From Burkholderiaceae bacterium (lineage in GTDB: Bacteria > Pseudomonadota > Gammaproteobacteria > Burkholderiales > Burkholderiaceae_D), in assembly GCA_019232795.1 (NCBI GenBank), contig JAFANH010000071.1, forward strand, positions 1 through 64,000: a stretch of DNA of 64,000 nucleotides. Direction: 5' to 3'. This document shows, piece by piece, positions 1 through 9,982 of this stretch (its first letter is position 1; each line of letters opens with the position of its first letter). The notes under the pieces were generated by a model. It was not told where the DNA came from. It saw only the letters and a program-made list of their open reading frames with translations, and made no database searches. Both the position numbers and the translations under genes were made by a program.

Positions 1-13
1 AGCTAAGTCCATG

Positions 14-19
14 TATAAT
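14..19 (+). promoter_or_regulatory. Possible -10 element of the rplU promoter
   Basis: A perfect TATAAT lies about 100 bases before rplU. The matching -35 would fall before the window, so the promoter cannot be confirmed. A 5-bp hairpin (GGCCC at 49-53 with GGGCC at 58-62) lies in the presumed untranslated leader. Confidence 0.4.
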
Positions 20-118
20 TTGAAGTTTTCCCGATTCCTGTTTCGCTTGGCCCGAATGGGCCGGTAGCTGGCATGGGGCAAAAAATATTTCTTAATTTCT
101 CAATTGATGAGGTTTCAC

Positions 119-430
119 ATGTACGCGGTCATAAAAACCGGCGGCAAACAATACAAAGTTGCTGCTGGCGAAAAACTCAAAGTAGAACAGATACCGGCAG
201 ACATTGGTTCCGAAATCACCTTGGATCAAGTGCTCGCATTGGGCGCAGGCGATACCATCAAATTTGGTGCGCCGCTGGTTGAAGGTGCCAAGGTACTGGC
301 TACGGTTGTTGCTCACGGTCGTCACGACAAGGTCAAGATCTTCAAGATGCGTCGTCGTAAGCATTATCAGAAGCGTCAAGGCCATCGCCAAAACTACACC
401 GAATTGCAAATCGTTTCGATCAACGGTTAA
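119..430 (+). CDS. rplU: 50S ribosomal protein L21
   Basis: L21 is a small protein of the large ribosomal subunit that binds 23S rRNA. The product starts [14 protein letters not shown], the conserved L21 N-terminus, and keeps the basic C-terminal segment rich in [14 protein letters not shown]. Its 103 residues are the normal family length. An in-frame upstream start at 104 is possible, but the ATG at 119 gives the canonical N-terminus and follows a purine-rich GATGAGG. It forms the usual rplU-rpmA pair, with L27 52 bases downstream. Confidence 0.97.
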   Translation: MYAVIKTGGKQYKVAAGEKLKVEQIPADIGSEITLDQVLALGAGDTIKFGAPLVEGAKVLATVVAHGRHDKVKIFKMRRRKHYQKRQGHRQNYTELQIVSING

Positions 431-482
431 TCCCTCATCGGCTTAACTACGACGAACTAACCGGATACCAAGGAGCTCTTAA

Positions 483-740
483 ATGGCACACAAAAAAGGC
501 GGCGGCACTACGCGCAACGGTCGTGATTCAGAATCGAAACGACTGGGAGTGAAAGTTTACGGCGGCCAGGCGATCAACGCCGGCGGCATCATCGTACGTC
601 AACGCGGCACGAAAGTGCACCCGGGCGAAAACGTCGGCATGGGCAAGGATCACACCCTGTTCGCGCTGATCGACGGCAAGGTACAGTTCACCGTCAAGGG
701 CGCATCGCAGAACCATTACGCGATGGTCGTTCCTGCGTAA
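483..740 (+). CDS. rpmA: 50S ribosomal protein L27
   Basis: L27 sits near the peptidyl-transferase centre of the 50S subunit and its N-terminal tail reaches the tRNA ends. The product begins [19 protein letters not shown], which is diagnostic, and has the normal length of 85 residues. There is no Firmicutes-type N-terminal extension that would need cleavage. The start is preceded by a strong ribosome binding site, AAGGAG, 8 bases before the ATG. It is cotranscribed with rplU and followed by a strong terminator. Confidence 0.97.
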   Translation: MAHKKGGGTTRNGRDSESKRLGVKVYGGQAINAGGIIVRQRGTKVHPGENVGMGKDHTLFALIDGKVQFTVKGASQNHYAMVVPA

Positions 741-800
741 TTGACGCAGCGAGCAGACACCGACGTAAAGCTGTACGATAGGCGCAAGCCTGTATTTCAA

Positions 801-832
801 AGGCTCTGCCTCATGAGGTAGAGCCTTTTTAT
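801..832 (+). terminator. Rho-independent terminator after rpmA
   Basis: AGGCTCT, one mismatched base, then CCTC pairs with GAGG and AGAGCCT across a two-base AT loop (801-826). A TTTTT run follows directly. It separates the ribosomal protein pair from obgE, which therefore needs read-through or its own promoter. Confidence 0.85.
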
Positions 833-862
833 TTTTATACCTGACAACAAAGATAGCTGTAA

Positions 863-1984
<1,122 letters not shown>

Positions 1985-1998
1985 GGTGACCGGCTAAG

Positions 1999-3120
1999 GT
2001 GAACAAGTCCGTCATCCAGAAGTCGAAACGGCTGGTCGTCAAGGTCGGCTCCTCGCTGGTCACGAATGACGGCAAGGGACTGGACCACGCAGCCATCGCC
2101 AAGTGGGCGCAACAGATTGCCGAATTGCGCAAGGCCGGCAAACAAGTGGTGCTGGTCAGCTCGGGCGCCATCGCAGAGGGCATGCAGCGCCTAGGTTTCG
2201 ACAAGCGTCCGACCGGCGTGCACGAGCTGCAGGCTTGCGCCGCGGTCGGGCAAATGGGTTTGGCGCAAATCTATGAAACCAGCTTCAGCGTGCACGGCTT
2301 GCACACGGCGCAAGTGCTGCTGACCCATGCCGACCTGGCCGACCGCGAGCGCTACCTGAATGCGCGTACCACGCTGTTCACGCTGCTGGGCCTGGGCGTG
2401 GTGCCCATCATCAATGAAAACGACACCGTCGTCACCGACGAAATCAAGTTCGGCGACAACGACACCCTGGGCGCTCTGGTGGCCAACTTGCTCGATGCCG
2501 ACGCCCTGGTCATCCTGACCGATCAGCGTGGCTTGTACAGCGCCGATCCGCGCTCCAACCCCGATGCCCAATTCGTGCACGAAGCCAAGGCCGGCGACGC
2601 GGCGCTGGAAGCTATGGCCGGAGGCGCCGGCACCAGCATCGGGCGGGGCGGCATGCTGACCAAGATACTGGCGGCCAAACGCGCCGCCAACTCGGGCGCC
2701 CATACCGTGATCGCCTGGGGGCGCGAAGACCAGGTGCTGACGCGCTTGGCCGGAGGCGAAGCCATCGGTACCCAGTTGACTGCGCAAACCGCGCAACTGA
2801 CGGCGCGCAAGCAATGGATGGCCGATCACCTGCAAACCGCCGGCAAGGTGGTGCTCGATGCGGGGGCCGTGCAAAAGCTGACGGCGGAGGGAAAATCCTT
2901 ATTGCCCATCGGCGTGGTGGCGGTGGCCGGCGATTTCGGCCGCGGCGACGTCATCACCTGCATCGACGAAACCGGGCGCGCCATTGCGCGCGGCATCACC
3001 AACTACGCCAGTTCGGAAGCGCGCCGCATCATGCGCCGGCCGTCGGCGGAAATCGCCGCCATCCTCGGGTTCGTGGAAGAACCCGAGCTGATACACCGCG
3101 ACAACCTAGTTCTGCTGTAA
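1999..3120 (+). CDS. proB: Glutamate 5-kinase
   Basis: It phosphorylates L-glutamate to gamma-glutamyl phosphate, the first and feedback-controlled step of proline synthesis. The 373-residue product has an N-terminal amino-acid kinase domain ([10 protein letters not shown] at the start, later NENDTV and FGDNDTLGA) and a C-terminal PUA domain from about residue 280. The start is GTG at 1999, preceded by CTAAGGT. It lies 14 bases after obgE and is probably cotranscribed. proA is not adjacent; the next gene is convergent. Confidence 0.96.
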   Translation: MNKSVIQKSKRLVVKVGSSLVTNDGKGLDHAAIAKWAQQIAELRKAGKQVVLVSSGAIAEGMQRLGFDKRPTGVHELQACAAVGQMGLAQIYETSFSVHGLHTAQVLLTHADLADRERYLNARTTLFTLLGLGVVPIINENDTVVTDEIKFGDNDTLGALVANLLDADALVILTDQRGLYSADPRSNPDAQFVHEAKAGDAALEAMAGGAGTSIGRGGMLTKILAAKRAANSGAHTVIAWGREDQVLTRLAGGEAIGTQLTAQTAQLTARKQWMADHLQTAGKVVLDAGAVQKLTAEGKSLLPIGVVAVAGDFGRGDVITCIDETGRAIARGITNYASSEARRIMRRPSAEIAAILGFVEEPELIHRDNLVLL

Positions 3121-3150
3121 CAGCCCCGTGTCGAGGTCGGCATGGGCGGG

Positions 3151-3753
3151 CTACTTGTGAGCCTGCGGCTCGCCGCCATCGGCCGGGTCGGCCGGCATGG
3201 CCGGTTCGGCACCGTTATGGCGTCCGGCATGCGATTGCCGCAGATAGCGGGCATTCTGCCGTCCGGTATTGGGGGGCGAGCGGCGCGTCAGGAAACGTGA
3301 TAATTCTTGCAATGCCTGTTGATAGACATCGCGCTTGAACTCGATCACGACGTCCAGCGGCACCCAATAGTCATGCCAGCGCCAGGCGTCGAATTCGGGA
3401 TGGTCGGTAATGCGCAGGTTGACGTCGCAATCGCGCCCGACCATGCGCAGCAGAAACCAGATCTGTTTCTGACCCCGGTAATGGCCGCGGATTTCGCGCT
3501 TGATGAACTTGTCCGGCACTTCATAGCGCAACCAGTCGCGCGTACGGCCGATGATCTTGACGTGTTCCGCGCGCAGGCCGACTTCTTCCTCCAGCTCGCG
3601 ATACATCGCCTGTTCCGGCGTCTCGCCGAATTTGATGCCGCCTTGCGGGAATTGCCACGAATGCTCGCGCACCCGCTTGCCCCACCATACCTCATTCTGG
3701 GCGTTGAGCAGAATGATGCCGACGTTCGGGCGAAAGCCTTCACGGTCCAGCAT
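3151..3753 (-). CDS. rppH: RNA pyrophosphohydrolase (Nudix hydrolase)
   Basis: It removes pyrophosphate from the 5' end of triphosphorylated mRNA and so triggers RNase E decay. The Nudix box spans about residues 38-60: [13 protein letters not shown] followed by RELEEEVGL. The ATG at 3753 ([12 protein letters not shown]) has GAGGTG a few bases upstream; an in-frame TTG twelve bases earlier overlaps that site and is unlikely. At 200 residues it is slightly longer than the E. coli enzyme because of a low-complexity polar tail after about residue 150. It is divergent from proS, the common betaproteobacterial arrangement. Confidence 0.95.
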   Translation of the reverse strand: MLDREGFRPNVGIILLNAQNEVWWGKRVREHSWQFPQGGIKFGETPEQAMYRELEEEVGLRAEHVKIIGRTRDWLRYEVPDKFIKREIRGHYRGQKQIWFLLRMVGRDCDVNLRITDHPEFDAWRWHDYWVPLDVVIEFKRDVYQQALQELSRFLTRRSPPNTGRQNARYLRQSHAGRHNGAEPAMPADPADGGEPQAHK

Positions 3754-3953
3754 GTTGCACCTCAAAACTTTCTGCGGCTAGGCGCCCCTCTTATATTGTT
3801 CGGCACAGGTACGGCTATGCGCTCCGCCGCCGTCCGGGAACGGCGCGAAGCGGGGTGCTGCCATCATTTGTGCGAAGAGTGGGTGCATCAGCCAGCTAAT
3901 CCTTTAAAATTGAGTTGATTATAACCCTCTATTTTTAAAAAGAATTCACCGTT

Positions 3954-5687
3954 ATGCGCGCATCCCGATTTTTTATTGCAACCCTCAAGGAAGCCCCTTC
4001 CGACGCCGAAATCGTCAGCCATAAACTGATGCTGCGGGCGGGCATGATCAAGCGGCTGGGCTCGGGAATTTACACCTACATGCCCATGGGTTTGCGCGTG
4101 ATCCGCAAGGTGGAAGCCATTGTGCGCGAGGAAATGAACCGCGCCGGCGCGGTCGAACTGCTGATGCCGCTGGTGCAGCCGGCCGAGCTGTGGCAGGAAA
4201 CCGGGCGCTGGGACAAGATGGGGCCGGAGCTGATGCGAGTGAAAGACCGCCATGGACGTGACTTTGCCATCCAGCCGACGTCCGAGGAAGTGATCACCGA
4301 CGTGGTGCGCACTGAAATCAAATCCTACCGCCAGCTGCCGATCAACTTCTACCATATCCAGACCAAGTTCCGCGACGAGCGCCGTCCGCGCTTCGGTCTC
4401 ATGCGCGGCCGTGAATTCACCATGAAGGATGCCTATTCCTTCGACCGCGACGTGGCCGGCATGCAGCAGTCATACAAAATCATGTATGACGCCTATGTCA
4501 GCATCTTCAACCGCTTCGGCCTGCAATTCCGTGCCGTGGCGGCCGACAACGGCGCCATCGGCGGTTCCGGCTCGCACGAATTCCATGTCATCGCCGACAC
4601 CGGCGAAGATGCGCTCGTGTATTGTCCCGCTTCCGACTACGCTGCCAACATCGAAGCGGCCGAAGCCTTGGCGCCCGCAGCACCGCGCGCCACCGCCACG
4701 CAGGAACTGGTCAAGACTGCCACGCCGGGCAAGGAAAAATGCGAAGACGTCGCGGCCTTCCTCAAGCTCGATCTCAAACAAACCGTCAAATCGATCGTAT
4801 TGACGGTCGACAAGGAAGTCGACGGTAAACAGGAGAAAGAAGTCTGGCTGCTATTGCTGCGCGGCGACCACGAACTCAACGAAGTCAAGGCCGCCAAAGT
4901 GCCGGGCTTGGGCGACTTCCGCTTTGCCAGCGAAGCCGAGATCGTCGAATACTTTGGCACCACGCCCGGTTATCTGGGACCGATCGGTACCAAGAAGCCG
5001 GTCAGGCTGGTGGCTGACCGTACCGTGGCCCAGATGGGCGACTTCGTCTGCGGCGCCAATGAGGCCGGCTACCACTACACCGGCACCAACTGGGCGCGCG
5101 ACCTGCCCGAACCCATCGTGGCCGACTTGCGCAACGTTGTGCCTGGCGATGCATCGCCAGACGGCAAAGGCGTGCTGGCCATTCAGCGCGGCATCGAGGT
5201 CGGCCACGTATTCCAGCTCGGCACACGCTATTCGAACGACATGCAAGCCACCTATCTCGACGAAAGCGGCAAGCCGCAATTGCTGCAGATGGGCTGCTAC
5301 GGCATCGGCATCACACGCATCCTCGGCGCAGCCATCGAACAGAATTTCGACGACAAGGGCATCGTCTGGCCGGCCGCCATCGCGCCTTTCGAGGTCGTGC
5401 TCTGCCCCATGGGTTACGACCGCAGCGAGATGGTCAAGAACGCCACCGACAGCCTGTATGCCACCTTGGTGGAAGCCGGCGTCGACGTCGTACTCGACGA
5501 CCGCGGCGAGCGTCCCGGCGCAATGTTCGCTGATTGGGAATTGATCGGCGTGCCGCACCGTGTCGTGGTCGGCGAGCGGGGCCTGAAAGAAGGCAAGCTC
5601 GAATACCAGGGCCGGCGCGACACCGCGGCAACCGCCGTCGCCGCCGACGAGATGCCGGCATTTATCCGGGACAAGCTGGCGGCCTGA
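3954..5687 (+). CDS. proS: Prolyl-tRNA synthetase, bacterial type
   Basis: A class II aminoacyl-tRNA synthetase that charges tRNA-Pro in the cytoplasm. The 577-residue protein shows the bacterial architecture: class II core with motif 2 at about 136-160 ([18 protein letters not shown]), an inserted editing (INS/YbaK-like) domain at roughly 225-400 that clears Ala-tRNA-Pro, then motif 3 ([13 protein letters not shown]) and an anticodon-binding domain. The length matches the E. coli enzyme (572). It starts at an ATG 200 bases from the divergent rppH start. An AT-rich stretch with a TATAAC at 3920-3925 is a possible promoter. Confidence 0.97.
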   Translation: MRASRFFIATLKEAPSDAEIVSHKLMLRAGMIKRLGSGIYTYMPMGLRVIRKVEAIVREEMNRAGAVELLMPLVQPAELWQETGRWDKMGPELMRVKDRHGRDFAIQPTSEEVITDVVRTEIKSYRQLPINFYHIQTKFRDERRPRFGLMRGREFTMKDAYSFDRDVAGMQQSYKIMYDAYVSIFNRFGLQFRAVAADNGAIGGSGSHEFHVIADTGEDALVYCPASDYAANIEAAEALAPAAPRATATQELVKTATPGKEKCEDVAAFLKLDLKQTVKSIVLTVDKEVDGKQEKEVWLLLLRGDHELNEVKAAKVPGLGDFRFASEAEIVEYFGTTPGYLGPIGTKKPVRLVADRTVAQMGDFVCGANEAGYHYTGTNWARDLPEPIVADLRNVVPGDASPDGKGVLAIQRGIEVGHVFQLGTRYSNDMQATYLDESGKPQLLQMGCYGIGITRILGAAIEQNFDDKGIVWPAAIAPFEVVLCPMGYDRSEMVKNATDSLYATLVEAGVDVVLDDRGERPGAMFADWELIGVPHRVVVGERGLKEGKLEYQGRRDTAATAVAADEMPAFIRDKLAA

Positions 5688-5724
5688 GCCGGCATGGGCG
5701 GTACGGTGCAATGAGGGACACGGC

Positions 5725-6339
5725 ATGAAGGGCAGCGTGGCCCTGCGCCGTTGGCCCTTGCTGCTGGCGGCGTGGTGCCTGGCTAGCGTTGCCTGGGCCG
5801 GCAACCAGAAAGAAGAAGCGCTGGCCGATTCGGTACGCACGGCGCTGTCGCAAGCCATTAGCGACCCGCGTCCGCCGCAGCCGCACTTTGCCGACATCAA
5901 GGCGCGTATCCGCTACCTGTATTGGCGCGGCGAAATGTCGGAGCGGCTCAAACCCAAGCTGCCGGACGCCCAGATGCGGCGTGAATTCCTCAATACGGTC
6001 TGGTACGAGGCCACACGCGCTGGCCTCGATACGCAATTGGTATTGGGCTTGATCCAGGTCGAATCGGCATTTCACAGCTACGCCCTGTCCAACATGGGCG
6101 CGCGCGGCTATATGCAGGTGATGCCGTTCTGGACGCGCCTGGTCGGCGATGGCGATGCCAAGAAACTGTTCGGCATGCAAGCCAACCTGCGCTATGGCTG
6201 TTCCATCCTGCGCATGTACATCGACCAGGAGGACGGTAACCTGTTCCTTGCACTGGGCCGCTACAACGGCAGCCGCGGACAGCGCGAGTACCCGGAGGCG
6301 GTGCTCAATGTATCAAAACGATGGGAATACAAAGACTAA
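5725..6339 (+). CDS. Lytic transglycosylase, SLT domain
   Basis: Probably a periplasmic lytic transglycosylase that cleaves the MurNAc-GlcNAc bond of peptidoglycan with 1,6-anhydro product formation. Residues 1-25 form a signal peptide ending AWA. The SLT domain shows LIQVESAFH with the catalytic Glu at 113, GARGYMQVMP at 125-134 and GRYNGSRG near the end. It has 204 residues with no extra cell-wall binding domain. It lies 38 bases after proS in the same orientation and ends at a bidirectional terminator. Confidence 0.88.
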   Translation: MKGSVALRRWPLLLAAWCLASVAWAGNQKEEALADSVRTALSQAISDPRPPQPHFADIKARIRYLYWRGEMSERLKPKLPDAQMRREFLNTVWYEATRAGLDTQLVLGLIQVESAFHSYALSNMGARGYMQVMPFWTRLVGDGDAKKLFGMQANLRYGCSILRMYIDQEDGNLFLALGRYNGSRGQREYPEAVLNVSKRWEYKD

Positions 6340-6363
6340 GGCGCTGCAGAAAGCCGGAATGGA

Positions 6364-6400
6364 AACAAAAACGCCCGCGCGATGCGGGCGTTTTTGTTTG
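6364..6400. terminator. Bidirectional rho-independent terminator
   Basis: AACAAAAACGCCCGC pairs with GCGGGCGTTTTTGTT across a short loop. An A-run on the left and a T-run on the right make it work in both directions. It separates the rightward transglycosylase from the leftward SWIB gene. Confidence 0.9.
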
Positions 6401-6415
6401 GTACCTGGAAGAAGC

Positions 6416-6964
6416 TTACTTCAAGTGGTCGGAGATGAGTTTGGTCATCTCGAACATCGACACTTGCTTCTTGCCACCAAAGACAGCTTTCAGCTTATCG
6501 TCTGCATCGATCATGCGCTTGTTCAGCTCATTCTGCAGTTTGAACTTCTTGATGTATTCCCAGATCTTCTTGGTCACTTCCGTGCGCGGCATCGGAGCGG
6601 CGCCGATCACTGCTGCCAATACTGCCGACGGCGTCATCGCTTTCATGAACGCTGCATTCGGCTTGCGCGGCTTGGCCGGGGCCTTCTTCGCTGCCGGCTT
6701 CTTCGCAGCTACTTTCTTGGCTGCTGCCGGTTTTGCGGCGGCCTTCTTGGCTACCGGCTTGGCGGCTGCCTTCTTGGCTGCGGGCTTGGCTGCTGCCTTC
6801 TTGGCTGCAGGCTTAGCGGCGGGCTTCTTGGCTGCTGCTGCGGGTTTCTTCGCTGCGGGCTTCTTGGCTGCTGCTGCGGGTTTCTTTGCTGCGGGCTTCT
6901 TGGCTGCTGCTGCGGGTTTCTTTGCAGCGGGCTTCTTTGCTGCTGGTTTCTTGGCTGTTGCCAT
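6416..6964 (-). CDS. SWIB/MDM2-domain protein with histone H1-like tail
   Basis: A predicted DNA-associated protein. With the start at 6964 it has 182 residues. Residues 1-100 are almost only Ala, Lys and Pro in [11 protein letters not shown] units, like a histone H1 tail. Residues 103-182 form a SWIB/MDM2 domain (NAAFMKAMTPS, EVTKKIWEYIKKFKLQ, KKQVSMFEMTKLISDHLK). The start is fixed by a perfect AAGGAGG eight bases before the ATG. SWIB domains are best known from eukaryotic SWI/SNF complexes and chlamydiae; similar tailed proteins occur in other betaproteobacteria. A nucleoid role is inference from the basic tail. Confidence 0.85.
   Translation of the reverse strand: MATAKKPAAKKPAAKKPAAAAKKPAAKKPAAAAKKPAAKKPAAAAKKPAAKPAAKKAAAKPAAKKAAAKPVAKKAAAKPAAAKKVAAKKPAAKKAPAKPRKPNAAFMKAMTPSAVLAAVIGAAPMPRTEVTKKIWEYIKKFKLQNELNKRMIDADDKLKAVFGGKKQVSMFEMTKLISDHLK
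6819..6926 (-). repeat. Three tandem 36-bp repeats inside the SWIB gene
   Basis: Units begin at 6819, 6855 and 6891, each opening GCGGGCTTCTTGGCTGCTGC on the plus strand. Each unit codes for 12 residues of the Ala/Lys/Pro tail. The near identity at DNA level suggests recent duplication or gene conversion and predicts length variation between strains. Confidence 0.85.
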
Positions 6965-7374
6965 CTTCAAGCCTCCTTCACAAATGTGTTGGGAAATTGC
7001 GTCATTCACGCACCGCTAATAGTGGTGTGGTTTCCTCTAGGATGCAAGTGTTTTTTTCGAGAAGTCGAAAGAATTTGTGGGGCAAGCGCCACTACTGCGT
7101 AGAGGGAGCGGCGCTATTTTTCGCAGCTATTCCCCTCTTGGCCTGCTGATGAGGCCGTGCTTGCAGCTGCGGCGGACCCCATTTTCTCCTCTGGAGCAGC
7201 GCAAAAAAACGAGGGCGAAGCGCAATCTGCCTTGCTTGCCAGGCCGGCGCTTTACCTTCCGGTTAGTGGATGTCCGAGAGCGGAGAGGCGTGTAAAGAGA
7301 ATGTAAAAATTGCCGACGCATCACACAAGGACAGGCCCCGTGCGGGTGCCCGGCAGGCTGCTACAGAGGGAAAA
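6965..7374. other. Non-coding stretch between the SWIB gene and ffh
   Basis: About 410 bases without a convincing gene. It must hold the leftward SWIB promoter, but no clear -35/-10 pair is visible. A weak branched hairpin (AGCGCC 7085-7090 with GGCGCT 7110-7115, followed by ATTTTT) is present on the plus strand. Short frames here look random. Confidence 0.5.
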
Positions 7375-8742
7375 TCAGCGCATGCCGGGCATCAGGCCCT
7401 TCATGCTGCGCATCATTTTCAACATGCCGCCACCCTTGAGCTTCTTCATCATGGCCTGCATTTGCTCGAATTGCGCCAGCATGCGGTTGACCTCCTGCAC
7501 CTGGACCCCGGCTCCTGCAGCGATGCGGCGTTTGCGCGAAGCCTTGATCAGCTCCGGCTTGCTGCGTTCGGACGGCGTCATCGAATTGATGATGCCCTCC
7601 ATGCGGCGAACCTGCTTGTCCGCCTGGTCCATGTTGGCGCCGCCGGCCGCCATCTGGAACTGGGCCGGCAGCTTGTCCAGCAGGCTGGACATGCCGCCCA
7701 TCTTCTTCATTTGCCCCAACTGGCTCTTGAAATCGTTCAGATCGAACTTGCCGCCCACCTTGATTTTCTGGGCCAGATCCTGGGCAGCTGCCACGTCCAC
7801 GCCCTTGCGCGCTTCCTCGACCAGGGCCAGGATGTCGCCCATGCCGAGTACGCGGTCGGCCATGCGGTAGGGGTCGAATGGCTCCAGGCCGTCCAGCTTT
7901 TCCGCCACGCCGGTGAACTTGATGGGCTTGCCGGTGATATGGCGCACCGACAGCGCCGCACCGCCGCGCGCATCACCGTCGAGCTTGGTCAATACCACGC
8001 CGGTCAGCGGCAGCGCATCGTTGAAGGCCTTGGCGGTATTGACCGCGTCCTGGCCGAGCATGGCGTCGACCACGAACAGTGTTTCGATCGGCTTGACCGC
8101 CGCGTGCAGGGCAGCGATTTCCTGCATCATCGCCTCATCGATGCCGAGCCGGCCGGCGGTATCGACGATCAGCACGTCGTGATAGTGCTTGCGGGCGAAA
8201 TCGAGCGCTGCCAGCGCGATGTCGACCGGCTTGTCGGTCGGCTGCGAGGGGAAGAAGTCGGCGCCCACCTGCTCGGATACAGTCTGCAATTGCGCAATGG
8301 CCGCCGGCCGGTAGACGTCGGCCGAAACGGTCAACACCTTTTTCTTCTTTTGCTCGCGCAGGTATTTGGCCAGCTTGCCGACCGTGGTGGTCTTGCCGGC
8401 GCCCTGCAAGCCGGCCATCAGGATCACCGCCGGCGGCTGGGTGGCGAAACTCAACTGGGAGGCTTCCGCACCGAGATCGGCGCCCATCAGCGAAGCCAGC
8501 TCGCGCTGCACCACGCCCACCAGAGCCTGGCCCGGCGTCAGCGACCCGATCACCTCTTCGCCCATGGCCTTTTCCTTGACGCGGGCGATGAATTCGCGCA
8601 CTGCCGGCAAGGCAACGTCGGCCTCAAGCAGAGCCAGGCGCACTTCGCGCAGCATCTCGCTGGTATTCGATTCAGTCAGGCGCGCCTCGCCGCGCATGGT
8701 TTTGACGACTTTGGCAAGGCGTTGGGTGAGATTGTCTAGCAT
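7375..8742 (-). CDS. ffh: Signal recognition particle protein Ffh
   Basis: The SRP GTPase binds signal sequences of nascent membrane proteins together with 4.5S RNA and docks to FtsY. The 455 residues comprise an N domain (1-90), a G domain with GLQGAGKTTT at 111-120, DTAGR and TKLDGDARGG, and a methionine-rich M domain from about 330 ending KKLKGGGMLKMMRSMKGL. The length is typical. It is transcribed leftward and is divergent from the CcsA-like gene with 147 bases between the start codons. Confidence 0.98.
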   Translation of the reverse strand: MLDNLTQRLAKVVKTMRGEARLTESNTSEMLREVRLALLEADVALPAVREFIARVKEKAMGEEVIGSLTPGQALVGVVQRELASLMGADLGAEASQLSFATQPPAVILMAGLQGAGKTTTVGKLAKYLREQKKKKVLTVSADVYRPAAIAQLQTVSEQVGADFFPSQPTDKPVDIALAALDFARKHYHDVLIVDTAGRLGIDEAMMQEIAALHAAVKPIETLFVVDAMLGQDAVNTAKAFNDALPLTGVVLTKLDGDARGGAALSVRHITGKPIKFTGVAEKLDGLEPFDPYRMADRVLGMGDILALVEEARKGVDVAAAQDLAQKIKVGGKFDLNDFKSQLGQMKKMGGMSSLLDKLPAQFQMAAGGANMDQADKQVRRMEGIINSMTPSERSKPELIKASRKRRIAAGAGVQVQEVNRMLAQFEQMQAMMKKLKGGGMLKMMRSMKGLMPGMR

Positions 8743-8872
8743 GGGGTGTATTCAGAAAAAATGAAGGCAAACTGCGGCCGAAGTCCGTTCAGCGCCCGGG
8801 CGCTGCATCAAGTCGTCATTTTAACCGATAGCGTCCGGCCCTCCCGTCCGAAGGGGGATCGTGCGCCCCGCT

Positions 8873-8881
8873 TGGTATACA
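8873..8881 (+). promoter_or_regulatory. Possible extended -10 box before the CcsA-like gene
   Basis: TGGTATACA fits the extended -10 pattern TGnTATAMT. It ends 8 bases before the chosen ATG at 8890, so transcription would begin almost at the start codon. No good -35 is visible. Confidence 0.3.
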
Positions 8882-8889
8882 CTTGTCGG

Positions 8890-9699
8890 ATGCACATATT
8901 TTTTCTCGGTTTGGCTGCCGCCTGTTACCTGATTGCCACCTTTTTGCCTTCGCGTTTCCGGACGACGACCTCATTGACGGTTGTGGCGGGCTGGCTGTTG
9001 CACGCGGCCGCCCTGAGCGGGGAAATCGATGCCAACGGCGCGCTACGCGTCGGCTTCGCCGTAATGCTGTCGGTCACGCTATGGGTATCGGTGGCTGCCT
9101 ACTGGCTGGAAAACCGCAATTTCGCCCTCGACAGCCTGCGCGTGCTGGTGCTGCCCTGTGCCGCGGTGGCGGTGGTGCTGCCGGCCTTGTTTCCCGGTCA
9201 ACTGGCTTCGCTGGAACAGAAATCGCCGCTGTTTTCCTGGCATGTCGCCATTGCCATGCTTGCCTACAGCACCTTGACCATCGCCGCGTTTCACGCCGTG
9301 CTGATGGCCCTGCAGGAATCGCGTCTGCATATTCGCCATGGCGAAGCGCAAGGCGGCTGGTTCGGCGCCGCCATCGATCGCCTGCCCGCCTTGTTGACCA
9401 TGGAGAAGCTGCTGTTCCGTATGGTGGCCTTCGGGTTTGTGCTGCTTTCCCTGACGGTGGCGTCAGGCGTGATTTTTTCGGAACAATTGTTCGGCCAAGC
9501 CTTCAAATGGGATCACAAGACCGTGTTTACCATGATGTCCTGGGCACTGTTCGGCGCCTTGCTGGCCGGACGTCAATGGCGTGGCTGGCGCGGCAAAATG
9601 GCGCTGCGTTTTTTCCTGAGCGGATTTGTGGCCTTGTTGCTCGGTTACGTGGGCAGCCGTTTCGTGTTTGAAGTCGTATTGCATCGGACGTTTTTATGA
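8890..9699 (+). CDS. CcsA/YpjD-like inner membrane protein (cytochrome c assembly family)
   Basis: A polytopic membrane protein of the cytochrome c assembly / HemX-YpjD family, with about eight hydrophobic segments over 269 residues. Family members bind or pass heme. Conserved histidines are visible in SWHVAIAMLAYST and KWDHKTVFTMMSW. The start at 8890 is chosen because the in-frame sequence upstream is polar and lacks family similarity. This gene commonly sits divergent from ffh in betaproteobacteria. The substrate is not clear from sequence; the E. coli relative YpjD is linked to metal resistance. It overlaps the next gene by four bases. Confidence 0.8.
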   Translation: MHIFFLGLAAACYLIATFLPSRFRTTTSLTVVAGWLLHAAALSGEIDANGALRVGFAVMLSVTLWVSVAAYWLENRNFALDSLRVLVLPCAAVAVVLPALFPGQLASLEQKSPLFSWHVAIAMLAYSTLTIAAFHAVLMALQESRLHIRHGEAQGGWFGAAIDRLPALLTMEKLLFRMVAFGFVLLSLTVASGVIFSEQLFGQAFKWDHKTVFTMMSWALFGALLAGRQWRGWRGKMALRFFLSGFVALLLGYVGSRFVFEVVLHRTFL

Positions 9700-9953
9700 G
9701 ATTTTTGATATGGCTGGTCGTCGGTTTTGCGGTGGTGACCTGGTTCATGCGGCTCAAGGCCCATGTGGTCAATAGCGCGCGCCACGGAAGCGAAGGCGCA
9801 AACCGCAAGCCGAGGTCGGCAGTTCCCGTGGCCGAGGCCATGCTGCAATGCGCCCATTGCGGCGTCCACTTCCCGGCCTCGGAGGCATTTGTCGATCCCG
9901 ATGGCGCGGCCTATTGCAGCGAAGATCATCGCGCCCAACGCACGCTGCGTTGA
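9696..9953 (+). CDS. Small membrane-anchored zinc-ribbon-like protein (PP0621 family)
   Basis: A protein of 85 residues with one N-terminal hydrophobic segment (about 3-20) and a small cytoplasmic domain with a probable metal site: C52 and C55 (QCAHCG), C74 and H78 (YCSEDH). This pattern fits the PP0621 family of unknown function. Its start overlaps the stop of the CcsA-like gene (ATGA), implying translational coupling, and pilS follows 29 bases later. No function is assigned. Confidence 0.75.
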   Translation: MRFLIWLVVGFAVVTWFMRLKAHVVNSARHGSEGANRKPRSAVPVAEAMLQCAHCGVHFPASEAFVDPDGAAYCSEDHRAQRTLR

Positions 9954-9982
9954 CGGCAAGCCTGTGAGCATTGCGACGGCCG

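Noticed and set aside
7270-8739. A 489-codon open frame antisense to ffh
   Set aside because: It overlaps a perfectly conserved Ffh on the other strand and shows only shadow composition.
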